Assembly (NCBI RefSeq): GCF_000213785.1
Contig: NC_015557.1
Location: 620,001 to 684,000 of the forward strand
Origin: Hydrogenobaculum sp. 3684
Lineage (GTDB): Bacteria; Aquificota; Aquificia; Aquificales; Aquificaceae
Direction of reading: 5' to 3'
Length of the DNA: 64,000 bases
The notes under the pieces were generated by a model that saw only the letters and a program-made list of their open reading frames with translations, did no database searches and was not told where the DNA came from. Position 1 is the first letter of the stretch. The number at the start of each line of letters is the position of its first letter. Positions 1-7,897 of this stretch are shown here, piece by piece. The position numbers were made by a program, and so were the translations under genes.

Positions 1-95
1 GTTCTTCTTTTGTGGTGTATAAAAAATATCTACTCCATCTCATTCTATTTATTATATCTTAAAAGCTATATACAAGAAGATATTTTATATTTATA

Positions 96-178
96 TGGGG
101 ATGGAGGGACTTGAACCCTCACGGGATTGCTCCCTGCGGATTTTAAGTCCGCTGCGTCTGCCATTTCGCCACATCCCC
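96..178 (-). tRNA. tRNA-Leu (anticodon UAA)
   Basis: On the minus strand a complete class II cloverleaf can be folded. The acceptor stem GGGGATG pairs with CATCCCC, the anticodon loop carries TAA, a short variable arm (GGGA...TCCC) marks a Leu-type tRNA, and the T-loop is TTCAAGT. CCA is not encoded. A TATAAT -10 box for this strand lies at 191-196, just upstream of the 5' end. The gene lies downstream of the large glycosyltransferase gene on the same strand. Confidence 0.95.
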
Positions 179-205
179 GCGACTAATTATATTATATCAC
201 AACAT

Positions 206-3184
206 TTAAACTTTTAACTGAGTTAAAACATACTCTATCATATCTATTCTAAAATCTTGTCTGTAGTAGTTTAATACTATATTTCTTAGTTCTTTTATCA
301 AGGATTCTCTTTCTTCTTCATGGGAAAGATAATAATCTATCTTTTTAATGGCATCTTCGATATTTTTATAAGTGATTTCTTTGTAATGCTCTTTGAATAG
401 TATCATCGCTTCTTCTTTGTAATCCACAATAGGCAAGCTATGATATATTGGTGGTTCGTATATCATATCATGCACAGCACTAAAACCTTGAGAGTGTATA
501 TAAAATGTGATCTTTGAAGAAGATACTATATATTTTAGCCTTGAATAGGGTATTTTTACAACATCTGTTGTGAAAAATCTATCCTTGTAATAATCTTTCA
601 ATGCGTTTGTAGCATAAGCCCTCACATAAGACATAACACTCGTTGATATATCAAAAAATTCTTGGTTAAAAAATCCGTCTTTTATACAAGGTATATCAAG
701 ACATTTTCTTATATCAGATACATCCTTTTTATAACACTCTATATAAGAAGCGTATTTTTTGTAAAAATCTTCATTTGGTTTATGAACACTGCCAGGGAAG
801 ATAACATCAAATATTTTTTTTTCTTTTGGTATATCATCATCTTGGGTGGATAAGTTTAGATTGCTCATAATAAAGCCGTTTGAGTTCCACCAATAGGCTT
901 TTATACCGAGGGTTCTAAAGCACTCTGTTAAAAATTTATCGTGATGGATTATGGCGAACTTATGCTTGTATTTTCTTAGTATCTCAAGCCCTTCTCTTGT
1001 TAGACTGTATCTATTTATGCTTGGTGTATCCACTTTTAAAGCTATTATCGGAACATCAAAGTTTTTAAACCAAAAATCTCTTGTCTTATAATCCCAAGAG
1101 GTTTCATTTCTCATGAAAAATAGATCACCGTAAAATCCAAAAAACATAAAATCTGGATTAAAAGCCTTTACTTCGTTTTTAAGCCTATCAAGGTTTAGAG
1201 GTATATCTTTTCTTAAAACCCCCACCGTATAGCCTTTTGATGCAAAAAGCTCCGGATAGTTTGATATAAGCTCCCAGTGATCCGTGATAAGCACCTTGCC
1301 TTTTGGACCTTTGGCGTAGATCTCTATGTAAGGTTCATTTTCTGAAAGCCTATTTGTCATATGAAACTTAAACACAGATTTTTCATACATATTCCACTTT
1401 GAGTAGTCTATTGACCTTTGGGAGTTTTGATGTATGGGAAAAGAGCTTCCATATATGTATGTGCCGTATTTGGCTTTTAGCTTATAAAAATTCTCATGCT
1501 CAAAAAGAGATAAGCTTATGCCGGTTGATAAAGTAAGTATATTTGAGAAAAACTCCCCAAAGTACTCGCTGTTTTGAGAAAGCTCATTGGAACTATATAA
1601 AAACAAATCCTTTCCAAGGTGTTTGAACAAGTTTATAAAAGCTTTTGGTGTAAGAGAAGATTTAAAAGATGATTTGTATCTTCCAAGCGTATTTAGGATG
1701 CTTTCTTTGTTTGGAGCACCTATTAGTATGTGTTTGTCTTTGAAGATTTTTAGCAATCCTGTATCGATAGTTCTTATATCTGGTATAAGCACAATATCTA
1801 TATCACTAAGTATATCTTCTATAGCCCCATCGTAATATTTTGTCCCAAAGAGCACAAAACCTATTTTCTTCAGTTCCTTATCTTCTTCAACATTTACAGT
1901 CTCATAACCAAGATAGTTTAAAAGATGGGATATCTCTCCGTTAAAAGCCCTGTAAACGAGGACACTCCCCTTTAGTTTTGAGGCTTTTAGTATATAAGCA
2001 ATATCAATATTGTGCATTTTATCAAGCATACTAAGAGCAATAGGATCTTTGTAAAAGCTAAAAAACCCCGGTATACCCCAATCCGATAAACCTTTTTCTA
2101 CAAAAAAAGGTTCTTTTTTAGAAAAGATGATGCTTTTACAAGCGCTACACTCTCTATATTCATCAGCATTTAATACATCCAAAAGGTACATAGGTGCTTT
2201 TTCAAGGCAGTATTTACAAGTATCTTCTTTTACAAGTTCTTTGTTTGATTTTTCTATGGCATCTTGTATAATTTGATCTGGTATAGATTCTATATCCATG
2301 CAAGGGTTTAGATTAGAACCTCTAACTTTTGCTTCAACGCAAACCCCTTCTGATATCCTCATGCAAGGACTTGAACACAAAGCCCCCACAAAGGGTATCT
2401 CCATACACTTCACATAAGAAATTTCACCAAAAACTTTTTTATCAAACCCACCCACCACAAAAACACAAGGGATTTTGTTTACATGGCACATATAAGCCAC
2501 CGCTGGATGCGTGGTAATGATAACTTTTGAGCTTTTAAGAGCATCAAAGATTTTATTTAAACTGGATTTGGTAAATATATTTTGAGGTATGGTGATAGAT
2601 TTTTCTATATTCGAAGTATTTTTTATATTGGCTTTATAAAAACCTTGAGAGTTTATAAAAGTGCTAAAAACACTTGGTTTATGCTCTAAAAATGGCTCTA
2701 AAGGGATAGCCTCCACATCAAAAAACCGTTCAAAATAAGATATCCTATTTGAAGTATCAAACTCATAAGAGGTCAAGTCTTCTTCAAAAAGCACATAAAA
2801 AACATCGTAAGAGAGTATATCATCTAAAGAAGGTATATCTTTTAAAGTGTTTATACCAAAACCCACATATATATCTTTGTTTGAAAACGGATAAACATCC
2901 ACCTGAGATTCTTTTTCTATAGCTTTTAGTATTGGCATTAAACATACACTGCTAAAAGCATCCAAATCAGCAAGCACCAAAACCTTTTTGGGCTTTTTAT
3001 CCAAGTAAGACAGATTAAGATGCTTAAGATAGCTTTTTCTTATAGACAAAAGCTCTTTTTCTTCTACAATCTCAAATAAAACCTTTGCAAGAAAATCGGG
3101 CACCAATACCGGATAATCTGGCATTTCGATAAACTCTTCTTTGTAATCTATATTTGTTCTTGAATGCAGTTTTATAGCTTTCAT
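206..3184 (-). CDS. Multidomain glycosyltransferase: GT9-like, methyltransferase-like and CgeB-like parts
   Basis: A 992-residue soluble protein with no signal peptide. Residues about 60-310 resemble the GT9 heptosyltransferase fold, including the late cysteine cluster (C270, C274, C282, then CMDI at 295) typical of that family. Residues 323-349 form a CxxC...CxxC zinc-ribbon-like element. Residues about 400-540 look like a degenerate methyltransferase domain of the kind that follows such ribbons. Residues about 640-992 resemble the CgeB/DUF3880-type glycosyltransferase, ending in the usual HDMIYEPP...SLPIV region. The role is probably glycosylation of a surface structure; the acceptor is unknown. 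It starts 58 nt downstream of tsaD on the same strand. A TATAAT box 8 nt before the ATG suggests its own, nearly leaderless, promoter. The domain assignments are by eye; a glycosyltransferase call is fairly secure and the subfamilies less so. Confidence 0.7.
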   Translation of the reverse strand: MKAIKLHSRTNIDYKEEFIEMPDYPVLVPDFLAKVLFEIVEEKELLSIRKSYLKHLNLSYLDKKPKKVLVLADLDAFSSVCLMPILKAIEKESQVDVYPFSNKDIYVGFGINTLKDIPSLDDILSYDVFYVLFEEDLTSYEFDTSNRISYFERFFDVEAIPLEPFLEHKPSVFSTFINSQGFYKANIKNTSNIEKSITIPQNIFTKSSLNKIFDALKSSKVIITTHPAVAYMCHVNKIPCVFVVGGFDKKVFGEISYVKCMEIPFVGALCSSPCMRISEGVCVEAKVRGSNLNPCMDIESIPDQIIQDAIEKSNKELVKEDTCKYCLEKAPMYLLDVLNADEYRECSACKSIIFSKKEPFFVEKGLSDWGIPGFFSFYKDPIALSMLDKMHNIDIAYILKASKLKGSVLVYRAFNGEISHLLNYLGYETVNVEEDKELKKIGFVLFGTKYYDGAIEDILSDIDIVLIPDIRTIDTGLLKIFKDKHILIGAPNKESILNTLGRYKSSFKSSLTPKAFINLFKHLGKDLFLYSSNELSQNSEYFGEFFSNILTLSTGISLSLFEHENFYKLKAKYGTYIYGSSFPIHQNSQRSIDYSKWNMYEKSVFKFHMTNRLSENEPYIEIYAKGPKGKVLITDHWELISNYPELFASKGYTVGVLRKDIPLNLDRLKNEVKAFNPDFMFFGFYGDLFFMRNETSWDYKTRDFWFKNFDVPIIALKVDTPSINRYSLTREGLEILRKYKHKFAIIHHDKFLTECFRTLGIKAYWWNSNGFIMSNLNLSTQDDDIPKEKKIFDVIFPGSVHKPNEDFYKKYASYIECYKKDVSDIRKCLDIPCIKDGFFNQEFFDISTSVMSYVRAYATNALKDYYKDRFFTTDVVKIPYSRLKYIVSSSKITFYIHSQGFSAVHDMIYEPPIYHSLPIVDYKEEAMILFKEHYKEITYKNIEDAIKKIDYYLSHEEERESLIKELRNIVLNYYRQDFRIDMIEYVLTQLKV

Positions 3185-3242
3185 GAAGATATATTATAAA
3201 TTAAGATAAAAAGGCAGATTCTTATCTTACATTTTGATTTAC

Positions 3243-4262
3243 TTAACAAATACTCCTTACAAAATCCTCAAGCCTCAAAGAGGGATCTGGATTTAACTTA
3301 TGTAAATCCGATTTTTTATAATATTTTCCTTTTAAAAATCTCATGTTGCCTACCAAGCTTACCATAGCTGCATTGTCTGTGCAGTATTTTATTGAGGGGA
3401 TATAACACTCTATATCAAGGGCGTTTAGCTTTTCTCTTAGGCGTTTGTTGGCAGCTACGCCACCCACCACCACAAGACGGTTGATACCGGTTTTTTTTAT
3501 GGCTTTTTGCAAGGTTCTTATAATGTGGTTTACTATAGCCTCTTGGTAGGAAAAAACAAGGGCATCTTTGGGGTATTTGTCTTTGTTTTCTCTTAAAAAC
3601 GTTTTTAAACCACTAAAAGAAAACGCTATCCTATCGTCTTTTATAGGTATTGGAAAGTCTATCGTTTCAGGATTTTCATATGAAGATAAAAACTTTTCTA
3701 TGGCAGGACCGCCAGGGTATTGAAGACCAAGAAGCACAGCCCCTTTGTCAAAGGCCTCGCCGGCTGCATCGTCAAGGGTTTTCCCTATTAGCTCATAATG
3801 TTCAAAGCCTTCTACGAGGTAAATCTCAGTGTGCCCTCCAGACACCACAAGGGCCAAAAATGGATATTCTACGTTGTATTCTAAAAACACCGAGTATATG
3901 TGAGCTTCTATATGATGGACTGGTACTATAGGTATATCCAAAGCATAAGATAAACCACTGGCAAAAGAAGCTCCAACCAAAAGAGATAATATAAGCCCAG
4001 GGGCTATCGTGACTGCCAAAAAATCTATATCAGAGGGTTTTATTTTATGTTTTTCTAAAAGCTCATAAAACAGTATATAAAGATTTTTTGTATGCTCTCT
4101 GGAGCAAAGCTCTGGGACTATGCCGTTGTATATCTTATGAGCATTTACTTGGGAGCTAAGGAGACTATCTATAAGACCTCTCTTACTACTATACAAAGCT
4201 AAAGCAGTATCGTCACAAGAGGTCTCAATGCCAAGACATAGCTTTTCTTCGTCGTGTTTCAT
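3243..4262 (-). CDS. tsaD: tRNA N6-threonylcarbamoyladenosine transferase TsaD
   Basis: TsaD (Gcp/Kae1 family, ASKHA fold) transfers the threonylcarbamoyl group to A37 of ANN-decoding tRNAs, working with TsaB and TsaE in the cytoplasm. The 339 residues are full length. Visible signatures are GIETSCDDTA at the N-terminus, the metal-binding HHIEAH motif near residue 110, the nucleotide-binding VSGGHTEIY, and LDDAAGEAFDKGA. It begins 3 nt after the ctpA stop on the same strand, so the two are almost certainly co-transcribed. No clear Shine-Dalgarno sequence precedes it, which fits translational coupling. Confidence 0.97.
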   Translation of the reverse strand: MKHDEEKLCLGIETSCDDTALALYSSKRGLIDSLLSSQVNAHKIYNGIVPELCSREHTKNLYILFYELLEKHKIKPSDIDFLAVTIAPGLILSLLVGASFASGLSYALDIPIVPVHHIEAHIYSVFLEYNVEYPFLALVVSGGHTEIYLVEGFEHYELIGKTLDDAAGEAFDKGAVLLGLQYPGGPAIEKFLSSYENPETIDFPIPIKDDRIAFSFSGLKTFLRENKDKYPKDALVFSYQEAIVNHIIRTLQKAIKKTGINRLVVVGGVAANKRLREKLNALDIECYIPSIKYCTDNAAMVSLVGNMRFLKGKYYKKSDLHKLNPDPSLRLEDFVRSIC

Positions 4263-4265
4263 CCA

Positions 4266-5522
4266 TTATGAGGCTTTTTCGTCTTCCTTTTCTTTTTCAG
4301 ACTTTACGGGTTTTCCTTCTAAATAGTCTATGGCAGCTTTTAGTTGAGGGTCTTTGTTGGGAAGAAGTATAACCTTTTGTTTATCGCCTTTTAGCCTCAT
4401 ATCCTCTATAGTTTTTATAAGTTCTTCTTGTTCTTTGGCCGGGAATTTTATCAGTATATCTGGCATAATGCCTTTTTTGTTTATACATATACCAGCTGGT
4501 GTATACCAATAGGCTATTGTTAGCTTTAGACCTGCTCCATTTTCTAAGGGTATAAGGTTTTGAACAGAGCCTTTACCGAAAGTCTTCTCGCCTATAACAG
4601 TGGCTCTCTTGTAATCTTTTAAAGCTCCAGTGACTATTTCAGCAGCACTTGCAGTACCACCGTTTACAAGGACCACAACCTTATCTTGCATAGGTATAAG
4701 TGGATTGTGCTTAGTATAATACTTATGTTCTCCTACAACTCTACCTTTCGTATAAACCACTAGTTTATCTTTTGGCAAAAATACGTTTGCTACTTTTATA
4801 GCCTGTGTTAAAAGGCCGCCTGGATCGTTTCTTAAGTCAAAAATAAACTCATTGGCACCTTTTGATTCAAGTTTTTTGACAGCTTTAGCAAGCTCACTGT
4901 AAGCGTTTTCTTGGAATTGCACAAGTTTTATATAGCCTATATGATTATCTACCATAGTGGCTTTTACGGCAGGTACTTTTATTATCTCTCTAGTTAGTTT
5001 GAAAGTAAGAGGATGATCTACGCCTTTTCTAAATATAGTAAGCGTGACAGTAGTGCCGGGCTTTCCTTTTATAAGCTTTATTACTTTGAATAAGCTTATA
5101 TTGGAAGTGTCTTTGCCGTTTATTTTTATGATAACATCTCCAGCCCTTATACCAGCTCTATAAGCAGGTGTCCCTTCTATAGGGGCTATTACTATAGGTC
5201 TTCCATCTTTTCTTGCTATCTCTATACCTATACCACCAAATTCACCTTCGGTATCTTGAGTAAACTCTTTAAACTCAGAGGGGGTAAAAAAGTCAGAAAA
5301 CGGGTCAAGAGATTGAAGCATGCCGTTTAAAGCGCCGTATATCATTTTCTTAGTACTTGGGTTTACCACGTAATTTTGCTTCGTAATTTCAAAAACATCC
5401 ATAAAAAGCCTTATATAGTCAGCATCAGACTGATGTTTTTTGTTTTGTTCTGCCTTTGCACCCACCAAAAATCCACCGACAAAAACTATCGGTATAGTTA
5501 AAGCTAAAGAAACTTTTTTCAT
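4266..5522 (-). CDS. ctpA: Carboxy-terminal processing protease (S41 family)
   Basis: A periplasmic serine protease of the CtpA/Prc family, which trims the C-termini of exported proteins. The N-terminus (MKKVSLALTIPIVFVGGFLVG) is a signal or anchor segment. A PDZ domain covers about residues 90-170 and the S41 catalytic domain follows, with the Ser in GGTASAAEIV and the Lys in GEKTFGKGSVQ forming the Ser/Lys dyad. I chose the ATG whose A is at 5522 because AGGAG lies 8 nt before it; an in-frame ATG 18 nt further up (5540) overlaps the preceding gene and has no such site. At 418 residues the length is normal. It sits in an operon with a secreted hypothetical upstream and tsaD downstream. Confidence 0.95.
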   Translation of the reverse strand: MKKVSLALTIPIVFVGGFLVGAKAEQNKKHQSDADYIRLFMDVFEITKQNYVVNPSTKKMIYGALNGMLQSLDPFSDFFTPSEFKEFTQDTEGEFGGIGIEIARKDGRPIVIAPIEGTPAYRAGIRAGDVIIKINGKDTSNISLFKVIKLIKGKPGTTVTLTIFRKGVDHPLTFKLTREIIKVPAVKATMVDNHIGYIKLVQFQENAYSELAKAVKKLESKGANEFIFDLRNDPGGLLTQAIKVANVFLPKDKLVVYTKGRVVGEHKYYTKHNPLIPMQDKVVVLVNGGTASAAEIVTGALKDYKRATVIGEKTFGKGSVQNLIPLENGAGLKLTIAYWYTPAGICINKKGIMPDILIKFPAKEQEELIKTIEDMRLKGDKQKVILLPNKDPQLKAAIDYLEGKPVKSEKEKEDEKAS

Positions 5523-5536
5523 TAAACGTTCTCCTG

Positions 5537-5953
5537 TCATGGTTTTAAAATATAAATACTTTTTATGTTTTTTATATAAAATTTTGCGTTTCCAAGACTA
5601 CCAAGACCATAGCATGTCATATCTTTAGAAAGTTCCACCAACTCTCCGCTTGGATTTGCATTTGTTTTTAAATATACCTCAACGTTGTTTGCTCTTAAAG
5701 CTTCAACGTCTATAGACCTTACTGTGTTTAAGTCTACAAAATAGCTTAAAGAACCATCTTTTACGTCTATATATGTCCTGCCATCGCAGTTGCAATTTTG
5801 TAAAATATGTGACTTACCAGTGTTATCTATAACCTTACACGTAATACCAGTGGGCACGCTCTGCATCGGCGTTGTTTCGCCCATACCATAACTTACGCCA
5901 AAAGCTAAAAAAACCCCCAACAACATTGAACTTCTTTTAAAAGCCTTCAACAT
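5537..5953 (-). CDS. Secreted hypothetical protein
   Basis: A 138-residue protein with an N-terminal signal peptide (basic MLKAFKRS, then a hydrophobic stretch, probably cut near GVSYG or MGE). The mature part has four cysteines, one pair as NCNC, and is predicted mostly beta. I do not recognise the family. Its stop lies 14 nt before the preferred ctpA start, so it is the first gene of a ctpA-tsaD operon and probably acts in the periplasm. Nothing in it shows a catalytic motif. Confidence 0.75.
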   Translation of the reverse strand: MLKAFKRSSMLLGVFLAFGVSYGMGETTPMQSVPTGITCKVIDNTGKSHILQNCNCDGRTYIDVKDGSLSYFVDLNTVRSIDVEALRANNVEVYLKTNANPSGELVELSKDMTCYGLGSLGNAKFYIKNIKSIYILKP

Positions 5954-6041
5954 ATTATTTTAATTATATCACATAACAATATATTTTTGTATTAACTCGC
6001 TTATAAACCAATTATAAAAAAATTCAACTTGTACAAAGCTC

Positions 6042-6069
6042 TTGCAAAATCTTAAAGATATGATATAAT
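6042..6069 (+). promoter_or_regulatory. Sigma-70-type promoter for tRNA-Lys
   Basis: TTGCAA at 6042-6047 and TATAAT at 6064-6069 are separated by 16 nt. The tRNA 5' end follows 11 nt after the -10 box, as expected for a short precursor. Confidence 0.7.
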
Positions 6070-6080
6070 ATTAATATTTA

Positions 6081-6153
6081 GAGCCACTAGCTCAGCAGGT
6101 AGAGCAACGGACTTTTAATCCGTGGGTCGGGGGTTCAAGTCCCCCGTGGCTCA
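6081..6153 (+). tRNA. tRNA-Lys (anticodon UUU)
   Basis: A full cloverleaf is visible. Acceptor GAGCCAC pairs with GTGGCTC, the D-arm is followed by the anticodon stem with loop ACTTTTAAT (anticodon TTT), and the T-arm is GGGGG-TTCAAGT-CCCCC. The discriminator base is A and CCA is not encoded. It stands alone between the ctpA operon, which points away, and the acyltransferase gene. Confidence 0.96.
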
Positions 6154-6187
6154 TATTTTCTTTATAATTCTTTGGAAGATATTATAA

Positions 6188-6298
6188 CTTCTAGTTAAAT
6201 TACTTACTTATATAGCAATTCCAAAACCAAAAGGAAAATCTTTGGAAGAAGTATCTCAAGAAGATACGACCATTTCAAAACCCTCACCTGCTACCTAA
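6188..6298 (+). pseudogene. Possible C-terminal remnant of a membrane transporter gene
   Basis: The stretch between tRNA-Lys and the terminator contains a short open frame with no start. It reads LTYIAIPKPKGKSLEEV, continues with about a dozen residues and stops at 6296-6298. The part PKPKGKSLEEV resembles the conserved PETKGKSLEE tail of sugar/phosphate porters of the major facilitator superfamily. If so, the rest of the gene has been lost. The match is short and could be chance. Confidence 0.25.
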
Positions 6299-6308
6299 CA
6301 TATAAAAT

Positions 6309-6328
6309 AGCCCCGTTTGGGGCTTTTA
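6309..6328 (+). terminator. Rho-independent terminator
   Basis: A perfect 6-bp stem AGCCCC/GGGGCT (6309-6314 with 6319-6324) with a GTTT loop, followed by TTTATT. It would stop the tRNA-Lys transcript before the acyltransferase promoter. Confidence 0.75.
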
Positions 6329-6360
6329 TTAACCAAAAATTAAAAATAAAAGTTTAATAT
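6329..6360 (+). promoter_or_regulatory. Degenerate Pho-box-like promoter before the acyltransferase gene
   Basis: TTAACC (6329) and TTAAAA (6340) are spaced 11 bp apart, and TAATAT (6355-6360) begins exactly 9 nt after the second. This is the same geometry as the clearer boxes at 7842, 11854, 14846, 17381 and 21714. The half-sites are the poorest of the set, so this call leans on spacing. The start codon is 6 nt after the -10 box, so the transcript would be leaderless. Confidence 0.4.
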
Positions 6361-6366
6361 AAAGAT

Positions 6367-7152
6367 ATGAAATATGTAAAGTTTTTTTACAAAATACTTG
6401 TTTTCCTAATGCTTTTTATAGCTTTTATTTTAAAATCTCTATATATAGATATCTTTGTTAAAGACCAAAAAGAAAAGAGAAAAGCTTTCTTAAAAAATGC
6501 TTCCTTTTTTTCTAGGCTAGTGATTAAACTCTTCAACATAAATATAAAACAAAACGGCATATATATAAAAGACCAAAATTATATAATAGTGTCAAACCAT
6601 CTTAGTTACATTGATATAGTGGTTCTGAGCGCTTTTATAGAGGCGGTGTTTTTATCCACAAAGGAAGTGCAAGAGACATTTTTGTTTGGACATATAGCAA
6701 AATATGGTGGTGCGATATTCATAGATAGAAAGAACAAAGCAAACATACTTTCTGATATGGAGCTTTTTAAATCTGTTTTAGAAGAGGGTTTTAATGTGGT
6801 GGTGTTTTTAGAGGGCACCACTTCAAACGGTGATGATGTGCTTCCTTTTAAAAGTAGTTTTGTAGAGATTATGCTAAAAGCCCAAAAACCAATATTGCCA
6901 ATATGTATAAAATATAAATCTATAAACGGTAAACCAATAGCCATATCCAATAGAGATTACGTATTTTACTATGGAGATATGGAACTTTTTGAGCATTTTT
7001 TAAGCTTTTTGCTAAATGTAGACAGTATGGAGATTGAGCTTTTCTTCTTAAACCCTTTGTATCAAACGTCTTATCTCAATAGAAAAGAACTAACAAAGAT
7101 ACTATATGAGGATATAAGATCTTGCTATTTGGAAAAACCTATAAGTTTTTAA
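6367..7152 (+). CDS. Lysophospholipid/lyso-ornithine-lipid acyltransferase (PlsC/OlsA family)
   Basis: A 261-residue membrane-associated acyltransferase. It has an N-terminal hydrophobic helix (about residues 8-28), the catalytic HX4D motif in NHLSYID (about residue 79) and an acceptor motif FLEGTTSNGDDVLPFKSSF. The EGTTS-G--VLPF-S form is common in OlsA-like enzymes, which add the second acyl chain to lyso-ornithine lipid, although ordinary PlsC (1-acyl-glycerol-3-phosphate acyltransferase) cannot be excluded. An OlsB-like partner lies at 26012 in the same island, and both have Pho-box-like promoters, which favours a role in phosphorus-free lipid synthesis. It overlaps the next gene by 31 nt. 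Confidence 0.85.
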   Translation: MKYVKFFYKILVFLMLFIAFILKSLYIDIFVKDQKEKRKAFLKNASFFSRLVIKLFNINIKQNGIYIKDQNYIIVSNHLSYIDIVVLSAFIEAVFLSTKEVQETFLFGHIAKYGGAIFIDRKNKANILSDMELFKSVLEEGFNVVVFLEGTTSNGDDVLPFKSSFVEIMLKAQKPILPICIKYKSINGKPIAISNRDYVFYYGDMELFEHFLSFLLNVDSMEIELFFLNPLYQTSYLNRKELTKILYEDIRSCYLEKPISF

Positions 7153-7856
7153 ATATATCAATTCACGATGTTTGCCCTTCAAACTTTGAAAACGTTTTAA
7201 GCTTAAGAAAACTCCTAATAGAAAACGGCATAACCAACATCACTTATCTTCTTATCCCTTTTTACCACGAAAAAGAAACGCTTTTAGATATTAAAAATGA
7301 GGTATTGGAGATTACAACAAACGCCGAGGTTATACTTCATGGATACACTCATATGTCAAGAGATTTTAAGAAATACGACTACCGCAGAATTTTTACCTAC
7401 AAAGAAGCAGAGTTTTTATTGGAAAACAATCTTTCTTATAGGCTTGATAAAGGAATTGAGATGTTGAAAAGCTTAGGTATAACACCAAAGGGTTTTATAG
7501 CACCCGCTTGGCTTTTCAAAAAAGAATTATTACAACTTTTAAAAGAAAAAGGATTTTTATTTACCACTGATAGAAGGTATATATACAATCTTCAAGAAAA
7601 CAAAAAGATATTTTCACCGGTTTTGGCCTTTGGTAGTAGAGGTTATGTAGAAGATATTTCTATTCTTTCTTTTGATAAGATGTTTTTTATGCTAAAAGCC
7701 CTGAACGTTGTAAGGATAGCCCTTCATCCAGTAGATATTAAAAATCCCTCTAAAATTTATAAACTCCTAAAAGTATTGGACTACACAAGAAAAGAACATT
7801 TTCAAATAACTAGTTTATATCATATCATAAAAGCAAAAAACTTAATAAAAAATTAA
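7122..7856 (+). CDS. Polysaccharide deacetylase-like protein (DUF2334 type)
   Basis: A 244-residue protein with a TIM-barrel-like NodB/DUF2334 signature. The conserved Asp lies in ISIHDVCPS near the N-terminus, the metal-ligand His in ILHGYTHMS, and GFIAPAWL and a late LHPVD motif follow. The reaction is probably metal-dependent removal of an acyl group from a sugar, but the substrate is unknown. It starts with TTG at 7122, inside the acyltransferase gene, preceded by GAGG about 10 nt upstream. Overlap with its neighbour suggests translational coupling, and the two flanking functions (acyltransferase, glycosyltransferases) suggest glycolipid metabolism. Confidence 0.75.
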   Translation: MLFGKTYKFLNISIHDVCPSNFENVLSLRKLLIENGITNITYLLIPFYHEKETLLDIKNEVLEITTNAEVILHGYTHMSRDFKKYDYRRIFTYKEAEFLLENNLSYRLDKGIEMLKSLGITPKGFIAPAWLFKKELLQLLKEKGFLFTTDRRYIYNLQENKKIFSPVLAFGSRGYVEDISILSFDKMFFMLKALNVVRIALHPVDIKNPSKIYKLLKVLDYTRKEHFQITSLYHIIKAKNLIKN

Positions 7857-7873
7857 CACATGTGTATTAAATT
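7842..7873 (+). promoter_or_regulatory. Pho-box-like direct repeat with -10 box
   Basis: TTAATA (7842-7847) and TTAACA (7853-7858) are 11 bp apart, and TAAATT (7868-7873) lies 9 nt after the second repeat. The box overlaps the stop of the deacetylase-like gene and precedes the Shine-Dalgarno AGGGAGG of the PHP-glycosyltransferase gene. The repeat takes the place of a -35 element, as in PhoB-activated promoters. Confidence 0.55.
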
Positions 7874-7897
7874 AGATAATAGCTATAGGGAGGTTTT

